A stretch of DNA of 49,270 bases from Anaerolineaceae bacterium UBA6133. Lineage in GTDB: Bacteria; Chloroflexota; Anaerolineae; Anaerolineales; Anaerolineaceae. This document shows positions 8,255 through 16,110 of this stretch, one piece after another. How positions within the stretch are numbered: the first letter of the stretch is position 1; every line of letters begins with the position of its first letter. The stretch is from positions 24,485 through 73,754 of the forward strand of contig DIVL01000045.1 in the NCBI GenBank assembly GCA_002435825.1. The letters run 5' to 3'. Position numbers and translations under genes: made by a program. Under the pieces are notes generated by a model. That model saw only the letters and a list, made by a program, of their open reading frames with translations. It searched no databases and had not been told where the DNA came from.

Positions 8255-8916
8255 GATTTATTCAAATCCTTATATGAGATGACAACTGTGGCATTTTTCC
8301 CCCAGTGTGGAATCGGTATGCCCCAGGATTTTTGGAATTCCTTATCTTCCATCCAAAACAGCCCCGCCCCTTGCGTTACCCATGAATTGATGAAACCCCA
8401 GGAAGTGTGGACTTCACCGCTGAAATGCTCCGGGTCATAAGCCGCAAAGACCATGGTGTGTCCACTGGCGCCTTTGAGTGCGTTGTAATTCTTAGGACGG
8501 TCCATGTAGTAAATCGCCGGGGAATGACTGAACCACCAGTAAATTGTCACCAGGCTGGCAATGTTTTCTGCTTCAGCTGTTGTCCGTAACAGATCAGGGC
8601 TTAGATGGAATAGCTTTGCTTTGAGGGGCAGATTGTGTTTTTTTGCCAGGTGCCTCAGCAGCCGCACTTGTAGCGGGGGAGTGATGCCAGCTTTGGGTGC
8701 CAGGCGAAAAAAGCGCCCGCGCCACCAGATGCGGTTGACCTCATCGATAATTTCCTGGGGGTCAAGCCTGACATTGGTCAGCAGTTCGATCGCGGCAGCA
8801 AGGGAATGGATCGCACAATCATTCCCAGTTTGTTGAGATTGAAATTTAGCAAGGTTCTTCTCCGGTAGCGCGCGCAAGCTGGTCTTCTTCATCTGGCTTA
8901 TTTTACCTTCTACCAT
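8251..8916 (-). CDS. C39-like papain-fold cysteine peptidase
   Basis: 221 aa. QQTGNDCAIHS places a Gln six residues before Cys34, the usual oxyanion-hole/nucleophile spacing of papain-like enzymes. A later GHTMVFAAYD supplies the His and FINSW the Asn/Asp position. No signal peptide or membrane helix is seen, so it is probably cytoplasmic. C39 peptidases trim double-glycine leader peptides and are normally fused to the N-terminus of an ABC exporter; here the peptidase is a separate gene overlapping the exporter by 4 nt. No precursor peptide was found nearby. An in-frame ATG at 8892 is an alternative start. Confidence 0.65.
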   Translation of the reverse strand: MVEGKISQMKKTSLRALPEKNLAKFQSQQTGNDCAIHSLAAAIELLTNVRLDPQEIIDEVNRIWWRGRFFRLAPKAGITPPLQVRLLRHLAKKHNLPLKAKLFHLSPDLLRTTAEAENIASLVTIYWWFSHSPAIYYMDRPKNYNALKGASGHTMVFAAYDPEHFSGEVHTSWGFINSWVTQGAGLFWMEDKEFQKSWGIPIPHWGKNATVVISYKDLNKS

Positions 8917-8952
8917 GTCATTTTTCGAATTTTATCCATATTCTGGTAATAA

Positions 8953-8981
8953 TTGACATTACCATACTTGAATGCTAAGAT
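8953..8981 (+). promoter_or_regulatory. Sigma-70-type promoter of the B12 uptake operon
   Basis: TTGACA at 8953-8958, a 17-bp spacer, then TAAGAT at 8976-8981. Transcription would begin near 8988, just ahead of the cobalamin riboswitch. Confidence 0.75.
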
Positions 8982-8997
8982 ATAGGTACAATTGAAA

Positions 8998-9120
8998 TAC
9001 TGAGGTTACCCCACGCCCGGAAGCTAAGGTGTAATGGCGGAAGCTGGTGAAAGTCCAGCACTGTACCGCAACTGTAAGTCGAACAGACAAGTCAGGAAGC
9101 CACCCTCAGGTGAACCCAAC
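8998..9120 (+). promoter_or_regulatory. Cobalamin (adenosylcobalamin-type) riboswitch
   Basis: The conserved core is readable in order: GAAGCTGGTGAAAGTCCAGC (9039 onward), ACTGTACCGCAACTGTAAG, then AAGTCAGGAAGCCACC, the family's B12-box region. A long outer pairing element brackets the core (TGAGG at 9000, CCTCAGG near 9108). It precedes btuF-btuC-btuD, the expected target. Binding of the cobamide normally turns the downstream genes off. Confidence 0.93.
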
Positions 9121-9158
9121 ATAACCTTCTCGGATTAAGAGGGTGGGTGAGAAACGCT

Positions 9159-9219
9159 CATATTCTCAACCCTTTCTAATCCAGAAGGGGTTGATTTTTT
9201 TGAAATCGAGGAGAATATG
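9159..9219 (+). terminator. Riboswitch expression platform: intrinsic terminator extendable to cover the start codon
   Basis: TCAACCC-TTTCT (from 9166) pairs with AGAAGGGGTTGA (ending 9194), followed by seven T residues: a strong intrinsic terminator. Just outside it, CATATTCTC at 9159-9167 is an exact complement of GAGAATATG at 9211-9219, which contains part of the Shine-Dalgarno and the btuF ATG. The same leader could thus stop transcription or, in read-through RNA, hide the ribosome site. Confidence 0.8.
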
Positions 9220-10464
9220 AAAAAAATCGTGACCCTTCTGGCTGTAGTGATCCTGCTGGTGTTGCCTGCCTGCCAGGCGCCCGCACAGGTCGTGGAGACC
9301 GCAGCCCCCGCCCAAGTTATGGAGACAGCAGCTCCTGCCGTAAACACATATCCGCTGGAAATCCCAACGGAGAAAACTTATCCTGTTGAAGAACCAGCCG
9401 AAACGCCCGTCAGTAACGCACATGTTACCATCGATTATGCCAGGAACTTTACGCTGGAATACAAAGAGGGCTACAAACTTCTGACGGTTCTCACCCCCTG
9501 GGCTGGAGCCACCGAGCCTATCCAATACGCGCTCGTGCCAAAGGGTCAGCCAGACCCAAGTGGTATCGAAAATGCCATGATCATACACACGCCGGTTGAG
9601 AGCTTTGTCTCACTTTCCACTACCTACCTGCCATTCCTTGGGCAAATTGATGAACTTTCCAGCTTGGTGGCAGTTGATGCCGGCATGTATATCTACAATC
9701 CTGAAGTACAGAACTGGCTGGAAACTGGCACAGTTTCGGAGGTGGGCAGCGGATCAGTGATTAATGTCGAGCGCCTGGTTGACCTCAATCCCGATCTGAT
9801 CATGACGTCCGCCAGTGGTTTCGCGGATTATGACTCGCATCCTCAACTGCTTGAAGCCGGTCTCAAGGTTGTGATCAATTCCGATTATCTCGAGCAGGAC
9901 CCGCTTGGTCGGGCTGAATGGGGCAAGTTCATTGCCGCGTTTTTTGACCAAGAAGTGGAGGCTGACATCCTGTTTGACGAAATGGTTGCCCGCTACCAGC
10001 AGGCAAAAGATCTTACAAGCGATCTGACAGACCGCGTTACAGTATTAACCAACACTGCCTACGAGGGCACCTGGTACATGCCGGGCGGAAAGAGCTACAT
10101 TGCCATCCTGCTCGCCGATGCTGGTGCGGATTATGTTTTCAAGAACCTTGAAGGTAGTGGCGCTCAGCCGCTTGATTTTGAGATTGTTCTGGAAGGGGCA
10201 AAAGACGCGGATTATTGGATCAATGTAGGCGCAATTACTGACTTGTCTTCCTTGGCGGGGATGGATGCCCGATACGCGGATTTCAACGCCTACCAGGATG
10301 GCAATGTTTACACCTACAGCAAAAGGGTCAATGAGTTTGGTGCCGTCGATTACTTTGAGAGCGGTGCGGCTGCCCCGGATCTTATTCTGATGGATCTGAT
10401 CAAGGCTTTCTATCCAGACTTGCTGCCTGAACACGAATTCTTCTACTACCAGGCATTGCAATAA
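9217..10464 (+). CDS. btuF: Cobamide ABC transporter, substrate-binding lipoprotein
   Basis: 415 aa. A lipoprotein signal peptide ends at LPACQ. A low-complexity linker with an imperfect duplication (APAQVVETA / APAQVMETA) follows, then a periplasmic-binding fold of the BtuF/FecB class that includes the ERLVDLNPDLIM segment typical of these proteins. In this family it captures the cobamide outside the membrane and delivers it to BtuC. Placement directly behind a cobalamin riboswitch and in front of a permease and ATPase makes B12 or a precursor the likely ligand rather than an iron siderophore. The start is fixed by GAGGAG six to nine bases upstream. Confidence 0.9.
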   Translation: MKKIVTLLAVVILLVLPACQAPAQVVETAAPAQVMETAAPAVNTYPLEIPTEKTYPVEEPAETPVSNAHVTIDYARNFTLEYKEGYKLLTVLTPWAGATEPIQYALVPKGQPDPSGIENAMIIHTPVESFVSLSTTYLPFLGQIDELSSLVAVDAGMYIYNPEVQNWLETGTVSEVGSGSVINVERLVDLNPDLIMTSASGFADYDSHPQLLEAGLKVVINSDYLEQDPLGRAEWGKFIAAFFDQEVEADILFDEMVARYQQAKDLTSDLTDRVTVLTNTAYEGTWYMPGGKSYIAILLADAGADYVFKNLEGSGAQPLDFEIVLEGAKDADYWINVGAITDLSSLAGMDARYADFNAYQDGNVYTYSKRVNEFGAVDYFESGAAAPDLILMDLIKAFYPDLLPEHEFFYYQALQ

Positions 10465-10479
10465 TTTGAGTTCACTTAT

Positions 10480-11571
10480 TTGAGCGAAAGCAGCGTAATG
10501 AACAGCACTCTTAAATCTCCAACGAGCCAACAGGCAAGGCGTTTATGGCTTTTTGGGCTGTTCCTGCTCCTGATCCTGGCATTGTTCCTTCTCAGCCTTG
10601 CGCTTGGTTCGGTCAGCATTCCCCTCAAAGACATCTGGGGCGTGCTGATTGGCAGAGAAGGCGTGCGGGAAAGCTGGGTGTATATCGTCCAAAACTCGCG
10701 TTTACCGCGCGTTCTGACGGCCGCGCTGGCTGGGATTGCGCTGTCTGCGTCCGGTCTGCAGATGCAGACCATGTTCCGCAATCCCCTGGCAGATCCATTT
10801 ATCCTGGGCATTAACTCCGGAGCCAGCCTGGGCGTGGCGATAGCCATTCTTGGATCGGGTTTTGTGGGCGGTTTGTTTCTGCCAGCGCTCAGCCTGCGCG
10901 GAGAATTTTCGCTTGTGCTGGCGGCATCTGTAGGCGCGGGATTGGTGCTGGCGCTGATCCTTCTGGTTGGGCGATGGGTGCAAACCCCTACAACCTTGCT
11001 GATTTTAGGCTTAATGTTTGGTCACGCGACCAGCGCCGTGGTCAGCCTCCTGGTCTACTTCAGCGCGCCAGAGCGCATCCAGGCTTATTCCATCTGGTCT
11101 TTTGGCTCCTTCAGCGGGGTCAACTGGACGCAGCTTAACGTCATGGCACTCGTGATTCTTGCGGGTGTCGGGTTGATGGCACTTCTGCCCAAGGGATTGA
11201 ACGCGCTGTTGCTGGGCGAAGATTACGCCCGCACCATGGGGCTAAACGTCGGCTTGCTGCGCTTTATTGTGCTGCTGAGTGCGTCGGTACTCTCGGGAGC
11301 GGTAACGGCTTTCTGCGGACCCATCGGTTTCATCGGTGTGGCAGTTCCCCATATAGCACGCAACTTATTCAAAACATCCAACCATAAGATCCTCATCCCG
11401 GCAATTATCCTGATTGGAGCAGCCGTGTCGATGGCGGCCAGTCTGATCGCGCAATTGCCTGGCAGTCAACTCGTGCTGCCCATTAATGTTGTGACCTCCC
11501 TGTTTGGCGCGCCATTCGTGGTGTGGGTGGTACTCAAGCGAAAGCGAGGTGCCACATCCTTCAGCGTCTGA
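10480..11571 (+). CDS. btuC: Cobamide ABC transporter, permease (FecCD family)
   Basis: About 357-363 aa with roughly ten membrane helices. FecCD-family motifs are visible: SRLPRVLTAALAGIALSASGLQMQTMFRNPLADPFILGINSGASLG near the N-terminus and FCGPIGFIGVAVPHIAR in the C-terminal half. It forms the homodimeric channel of the B12 importer. The start is uncertain: TTG at 10480 opens the frame, but ATG at 10498 is a simpler choice; neither has a strong Shine-Dalgarno. Its TGA overlaps the ATG of the next gene (TGATG). Confidence 0.9.
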   Translation: MSESSVMNSTLKSPTSQQARRLWLFGLFLLLILALFLLSLALGSVSIPLKDIWGVLIGREGVRESWVYIVQNSRLPRVLTAALAGIALSASGLQMQTMFRNPLADPFILGINSGASLGVAIAILGSGFVGGLFLPALSLRGEFSLVLAASVGAGLVLALILLVGRWVQTPTTLLILGLMFGHATSAVVSLLVYFSAPERIQAYSIWSFGSFSGVNWTQLNVMALVILAGVGLMALLPKGLNALLLGEDYARTMGLNVGLLRFIVLLSASVLSGAVTAFCGPIGFIGVAVPHIARNLFKTSNHKILIPAIILIGAAVSMAASLIAQLPGSQLVLPINVVTSLFGAPFVVWVVLKRKRGATSFSV

Positions 11572-12578
11572 TGCCCCCTGTGCTCCAAGCAAGCAGGCTG
11601 AAAATTGGTTACAAAAATGGCGGGAAAACCCCAAAAGTAGTAGCCGATCAGCTCAACCTGCAGCTACGTGCCGGTGAATTTGTCTGCCTGGTGGGTCCGA
11701 ATGGGGTGGGCAAATCCACCTTGCTGCGCACACTGACGGGTCTGCAGCCCAAACTGGCTGGCGAGATCCAACTCTCCGGACGAAAGCTGGACGCTTATCA
11801 TTCGCGTGACTTGGCCAACCAGGTGAGCGTGGTTCTCACCAGTCCGATTTCGGTTGGAGCATTGCGCGTAGATGAATTGGCTGCCATGGGGCGCTTCCCA
11901 TTCACGGGATTGTTTGACCGGATGAGTGAACACGACTGGGAGGTTGTGCATGAAACTCTGCGGGTGGTGGGGGTGGACAAACTCAGCCAAAGATACGTCC
12001 ACACGCTCAGCGATGGCGAACGCCAGAAGGTGATGATCGCGCGCGCGCTGGCACAGGAACCGCGCTTGTTGGTTTTGGACGAGCCAACAGCCTATCTGGA
12101 CCTGCCCGGCAGAGTGGTTGTGATGAACTTGCTGCATGATCTGGCAAGCGGGCATGACAAAGCCGTGCTGACTTCCACCCACGACCTCGAACTGGCCTTG
12201 CGCCATGCTGATCGAATCTGGCTGATGGATGACGAGGGGCTGATCAGCCAGGGCGCGCCGGAGGATTTGGTGCTGAATGGCAGCTTTGCTCAGACGTTCA
12301 ATCGGGCAGGGGTGCTATTTGACCCGCTTTCAGGCACCTTCGACACACAAAATTCCGGTTCGAAATCAGTCTTTCTGGAGGGTCAGGGTTCTGAGCTCAT
12401 CTGGACCAAACGAGCGCTCCACAGGGCAGGCTTTGTGGTGAATGAGGAGTGGATCCCAGGCAGCCCGAGAGTGTGCGTTAGGCCGCAGGAAGGCGCCACG
12501 ACCTGGCAGCTCGAACACGCCGGGCAGACATCTGCCTTTGCCAGCATCTACGATCTTTTGCAGAGTCTTCCAAAGTAA
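11571..12578 (+). CDS. btuD: Cobamide ABC transporter, ATPase with C-terminal extension
   Basis: 335 aa from the ATG that overlaps the btuC stop. Walker A GPNGVGKST, signature LSDGERQK, Walker B LLVLDEPTAYLD and a switch His in TSTHD. A frame extending upstream to 11523 only overlaps btuC and is not needed. Beyond the usual ATPase length there is an extra C-terminal region of about 80 residues (from FDTQNSG to the end) that I do not recognise. The chain powers BtuC and completes the btuFCD operon under the riboswitch. Confidence 0.9.
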   Translation: MPPVLQASRLKIGYKNGGKTPKVVADQLNLQLRAGEFVCLVGPNGVGKSTLLRTLTGLQPKLAGEIQLSGRKLDAYHSRDLANQVSVVLTSPISVGALRVDELAAMGRFPFTGLFDRMSEHDWEVVHETLRVVGVDKLSQRYVHTLSDGERQKVMIARALAQEPRLLVLDEPTAYLDLPGRVVVMNLLHDLASGHDKAVLTSTHDLELALRHADRIWLMDDEGLISQGAPEDLVLNGSFAQTFNRAGVLFDPLSGTFDTQNSGSKSVFLEGQGSELIWTKRALHRAGFVVNEEWIPGSPRVCVRPQEGATTWQLEHAGQTSAFASIYDLLQSLPK

Positions 12579-12604
12579 AAAACACCCCATCCGGGGATGG
12601 GGTG
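12577..12604 (-). terminator. Terminator between convergent btuD and the Nramp-like gene
   Basis: CACCCCATCC/GGATGGGGTG with a 2-nt loop; on the minus strand it is followed by six T residues, so it terminates the Nramp-like transcript. On the plus strand the T tract is more distant. Confidence 0.75.
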
Positions 12605-12632
12605 AGGTAAGTCACATTTTTTTCAAGAAACA

Positions 12633-13883
12633 TCAAACAATCCTGAAAATTGGTTCCAACAATAAAACAACGGTCACAACGACGATCAATGCTGTGATGG
12701 TTATTGCGAGGACGTTCGTCAGCTTCGAATTGCGATACTGACCCATCACCGCCTTGTCGTTGGCAAGTCGTAAAACCAGTGCCAGGATGATTGGGAGCAA
12801 AATCGCGTTCAGAGTCTGAGAGAGGATCATCATTTGGAAAAGCGGCATTCCCGGGACCAGCACAATCAGAACACTCAGGATGATAATCCCAATAAAAGCG
12901 CCGTAAAAGACTGGCGCTTCTCGAAAGGTGCGGTTAAGCCCGCGTTCGAATCCAAACGCCTCACAAACGGCATAGGTTGTGGAAAGCGGCAGCACGGAGA
13001 CTGCCAATAGCGAGGCTCCAAGCAGACCCGCTGCGAAAAGAATCGTAGAAGCCTCACCCGCCAGCGGTGCAAGTGCCATGGCTGCGCCTTTGGCATCTTC
13101 CACCCGGATGCCTACCTTGAAGAGGGTAGCAGCGGAAACAATGATGATACAAGCTGAGATTACATTTCCCCAGGCGGAACCAAAAGTAACATCAATCTTT
13201 GTGTCCCTGTAACTCTCCATCGAAACGCCTTTGTCTGCCACTGAAGCCTGCAAATAGAAAATTGCCCAAGGGGTGATGGTCGTGCCTATCACGGCTAAGA
13301 TGGAAATGATAAAGTCGCTGGTAAGCTGGATCTGAGGTCTTACGGTGTCGTGCAGAATTATTCCCCAATCCGGTTTGATGATAAAAACAGTAGCAAGATA
13401 ACTTAGTGCCGCCAGGCTAAGACCGATCAGGATTTTTTCTACAACTTTATAGTTGCCGCGTAAGATCAACAAACCCATGAACACCGCCACAATAGGCACT
13501 GTTATAGCTTTGCTGATCCCAAATAGCTCACCAGCCGCAGCAATGCCGGCGAACTCCGCCACGGTCGTGCCCAGGTTGGCAATCAACAGGCAGAACATGG
13601 CGAAGGTTGTCATCTTCACGCCAAACCTTTCGCGGATCAAATCAGCAGTGCCCTTGCCTGTTACAGCGCCCATTCTGGCAGCCATTTCCAGAATAACTAC
13701 TTCACCGACGGTGATGAACAGGATTAGCCACAAAAAATTGTATCCATAAGTGGAGCCAACCATCGAGTAGGTGGCAATCCCAGGGGCATCGTTATCCGCA
13801 GATGCCGTAATCAGTCCAGGTCCCAGCACACTCAATAGCAAGAGGAAATTCCTCAGCCATAAAGGCAGTTTCTTCTTTTTCAT
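12633..13883 (-). CDS. Nramp-related metal transporter with non-canonical binding site (probable Mg2+ type)
   Basis: 416 aa, about 11 membrane helices, Nramp/LeuT-like fold. Helix 1 reads GPGLITASADNDAPGIAT where Mn/Fe transporters have GPG...DPGN-AT. The helix 6 site reads TPWAIFYLQAS where they have MPHN. Loss of the Asn and of the soft Met ligand is the pattern of Nramp-related magnesium transporters (NRMT). It follows the MgtE_N/CBS gene after three bases and shares its structured leader, which also points to Mg2+. Manganese transport is less likely given the site. Family secure, ion inferred. Confidence 0.85.
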   Translation of the reverse strand: MKKKKLPLWLRNFLLLLSVLGPGLITASADNDAPGIATYSMVGSTYGYNFLWLILFITVGEVVILEMAARMGAVTGKGTADLIRERFGVKMTTFAMFCLLIANLGTTVAEFAGIAAAGELFGISKAITVPIVAVFMGLLILRGNYKVVEKILIGLSLAALSYLATVFIIKPDWGIILHDTVRPQIQLTSDFIISILAVIGTTITPWAIFYLQASVADKGVSMESYRDTKIDVTFGSAWGNVISACIIIVSAATLFKVGIRVEDAKGAAMALAPLAGEASTILFAAGLLGASLLAVSVLPLSTTYAVCEAFGFERGLNRTFREAPVFYGAFIGIIILSVLIVLVPGMPLFQMMILSQTLNAILLPIILALVLRLANDKAVMGQYRNSKLTNVLAITITALIVVVTVVLLLEPIFRIV

Positions 13884-13886
13884 GAC

Positions 13887-15152
13887 TCACCTCAAGGCGA
13901 AACGTGGTAATTTCTTTTTCCAGGCAGTGGGAAGGATTGTATCGACCGCATCATCGACCGTGACAATCCCCAGCATTACATTGGTATCCGGTTCGATCAC
14001 CGGAATCGCCATAAGGTTATACTTTGCTACCAAGTATGCAGCTTCCTCCTGAGGAGTGAGGGGATTGACCACCACTTGATCGTCATCAAACCAATGTGAA
14101 AGTTCCTGGTCGAGTGGTGCTGTAACCAGTTCGCGCAGGCTGATAACCCCTTGAAGCCTTTCATTTTCATCGAGTAAATAGACGTAGAACATAAACTCAT
14201 CGTCTTTTGCGTCCTCGTTGGTGCGCAAGTGGTGCAGCGCCTGTTCAACGGTGTAATCTGCCGGGACTGAAGCAAACTCGGTGGTCATGATGCCGCCCGA
14301 GGAGTCTTCAGGGTAGCGCAGGAGAATTCGCACGTCTTCCTCGTCTTCATCCTCCATCAGATTCAGCAACTGCTCGCTGATCTTATCGTCCATGTCTGCC
14401 AGGAGATCGGCAGCTTCATCAGGATCCATAACCTCCAGGATGTCTGCAGCACGTTCGGGCTGCAAGGCGGCAATGACCGCTTGCTGCATTTCGGAAGAAG
14501 ATTCCTCGAGCGTGTCTGCCAATTGCTCGTCTGTGAACCCCTGCAGCAGGGCTTTGCTGGTGTGATAGTCCAGATCATCGAGGATCTGGGCGATATCAGC
14601 CGGCTCCATCTGCACCAGGCGGTCCTGCGAAACTTTCAGACGCAGCGGGTCATCATGCTCGATTGAAGCGACATCTTCCCAGGGGATGACGTGAGTTTTC
14701 CAACGTTTCTTGAATAGCCTGGCAAGCGTTTTGGCAAGGTTCTCGAGCCCCAGCCGGCGCAGCAAACCCGTCCCTCCCACATCCACACCTGTTAGATAGA
14801 AACGGTTGTTTTTGCGCGCAATTTGCAGGTCGTTTACCCGCACCAGGCGCTTGCCTTCGGTGTCTACGATTTGCTGATCAAGCGCGCGTTGCTTGAGGTA
14901 AAGCTCATGCCCGGCTGGTTCAAAAATATCCAGCTTGGTACTGTCCACATTCAGGGTGATGCTCGGCCAAAGCGTGGCGATATCTTTCGCGTCGACCAAT
15001 TTTGGCTCAGCAGAGCCATCCTTGATGACCATGGCTGTGATGGGGGGCATGGTTTGATCGGTATAATCCACCAAAAGGTCTTCCAACTTACCCACGACAT
15101 GCCCGAAAGCATCCCAAACTTTTTGATCAAGTAGTTTGCTTAAATAGATCAT
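13887..15152 (-). CDS. PRC-barrel / MgtE_N / CBS-pair regulatory protein
   Basis: 421 aa with no membrane helices. Two PRC-barrel-like segments occupy about residues 1-150 (MIYLSKLLDQKVWDAFGHVVGKL starts the first). An MgtE N-domain of helical repeats (about 165-270, with PADIAQILDDLD and DPDEAADLLADMDD) and a CBS pair (about 275-400) follow. In MgtE channels this cytosolic N+CBS module senses Mg2+ and gates the pore; here the pore domain is absent and the next gene is an Nramp-related transporter. The natural inference is a free-standing Mg2+ sensor that gates the transporter. Stop and next start are separated by 3 nt. Confidence 0.85.
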   Translation of the reverse strand: MIYLSKLLDQKVWDAFGHVVGKLEDLLVDYTDQTMPPITAMVIKDGSAEPKLVDAKDIATLWPSITLNVDSTKLDIFEPAGHELYLKQRALDQQIVDTEGKRLVRVNDLQIARKNNRFYLTGVDVGGTGLLRRLGLENLAKTLARLFKKRWKTHVIPWEDVASIEHDDPLRLKVSQDRLVQMEPADIAQILDDLDYHTSKALLQGFTDEQLADTLEESSSEMQQAVIAALQPERAADILEVMDPDEAADLLADMDDKISEQLLNLMEDEDEEDVRILLRYPEDSSGGIMTTEFASVPADYTVEQALHHLRTNEDAKDDEFMFYVYLLDENERLQGVISLRELVTAPLDQELSHWFDDDQVVVNPLTPQEEAAYLVAKYNLMAIPVIEPDTNVMLGIVTVDDAVDTILPTAWKKKLPRFALR

Positions 15153-15200
15153 CTCTCACCTCACAGTCAGTATGTAGTTTTTGGTGAAAGCAAAAATTAC

Positions 15201-15334
15201 AAGGGACAGGCTCGCTCACCAGTACCCTTGCCCGCGGATAATTTACGCGGCGGAGTACCTCTGAGCGGAGAGTCCCTTGATACTTGCAGGGTCAGGCTGA
15301 TCGTCTGCAGATAAACTTTCGCTTTCAAGTATCA
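15201..15334 (-). ncRNA. Structured 5' leader RNA of the PRC-MgtE_N/Nramp operon, class not assigned
   Basis: On the transcribed strand, stem 1 pairs positions 15326-15334 with 15278-15286 (TGATACTTG/CAAGTATCA, 9 bp). Immediately next to it stem 2 pairs 15272-15278 with 15201-15207 (AAGGGAC/GTCCCTT). Inside stem 2 lie nested helices CGCTCA/TGAGCG, GTAC/GTAC and CCGCG/CGCGG. A minus-strand TATAAT at 15373-15378 would start transcription just upstream of the whole structure. A Mg2+- or other metal-sensing leader is expected at this place, but I could not match it to the M-box or the Mn2+ (yybP-ykoY) consensus. Confidence 0.5.
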
Positions 15335-15378
15335 CAACAGGTTCCATTTCACTCTCTCAAATCAATGGATATATTATA

Positions 15379-16073
15379 ACCCCTGAAAGGGCTAGGTGGG
15401 TGGAAATTTTGAAAATTGCTTCAAAATTGAGCTCAAAAATCAGTTTGCATCCAGCATTGTGATTCCAAGGAGGGAAAGGCCTTGGTCCATCCGTATTGTA
15501 AAAAATGTTGGATTAGTGGATGCGGGGTGACGTTTGGGGATATGAAAATAAGGAGAGCAAGCCGTGTAGGGTGGTTTGGCGTTGAGGAGCATGGGAAAAG
15601 AGATGGCGTTTAAAAGCCAACCCACCGGTTGAATGTGAAGCGTTTGTGTTGGTGGGTTGGCTTTCTCAAGGCGATGCTTGGTATCGGTTCTGTGACGCCA
15701 ACCTACCCTACGACTACGACTGGCGGTTGAGACCCTTGCACGGCCTGGAGATCGGCAAGAACGGAAAGCTAGGAGATCGGCGAGAACAGAATCTTTTTGT
15801 AGGGGACGGCATGCCGTGCATGGCTTGGGTAACCACGGGGGGTTACCCCAACAACAGGAGAGCGGTGAGAACAGATGCGAGGTCCTTGTAGGGTCGATGG
15901 CATGCCTCGACCGGGATTGTTGTGTGGGTAAATCGATTAGGAAAAGGCAGGCCTTTTCCCTACAGGGGTGTGGTCCTAATAATTTGAAGAACAGGCAGGC
16001 TTTGAATAAATAGCAGTGAAGGGCATCGGGACAGCGGCGGGAAAAAAATTGACGAGATTTAACAATAACAGGA
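15379..16073. repeat. Repeat-rich intergenic region
   Basis: No credible gene. It contains the nested palindrome at 15566-15711, a degenerate GGAGATCGGC-AAGAACGG pair (15749-15790), a GTAGGGGACGGCATGCCGTGC hairpin (from 15800), GGGTAACCACGGGGGGTTACCCC (about 15828-15850), and GGAAAAGGCAGGCCTTTTCC (15940-15959) running into CCCTAC. Confidence 0.6.
15566..15711. repeat. Nested palindrome with GTAGGGT...ACCCTAC ends
   Basis: The outer arms GTAGGGTGGTTTGGCGT and ACGCCAACCTACCCTAC enclose a second perfect palindrome, AAAGCCAACCCACC/GGTGGGTTGGCTTT. The outer ends resemble those of the cloverleaf element although the interior is unrelated. Confidence 0.7.
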
Positions 16074-16104
16074 TTAAAAGCCGGGTTCAGAAACGGAACC
16101 CGGC
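16074..16104 (-). terminator. Terminator of the DUF692-like/ABC cluster
   Basis: GCCGGGTTC...GAACCCGGC (16080-16104); on the minus strand it is followed by TTTTAATC. It lies directly beyond the stop codon at 16111. Confidence 0.65.
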
Positions 16105-16110
16105 CTACAT

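Noticed and set aside
9217..12578. Iron-siderophore uptake operon
   Set aside because: The protein families overlap, but the cobalamin riboswitch directly upstream points to cobamides.
12633..13883. Ordinary MntH manganese transporter
   Set aside because: The DPGN and MPHN site motifs are replaced by DAPG and TPWA.
15201..15334. M-box (ykoK) or yybP-ykoY riboswitch assignment
   Set aside because: The location suits either, but I could not find their conserved sequence blocks, so it is left as an unassigned structured leader.
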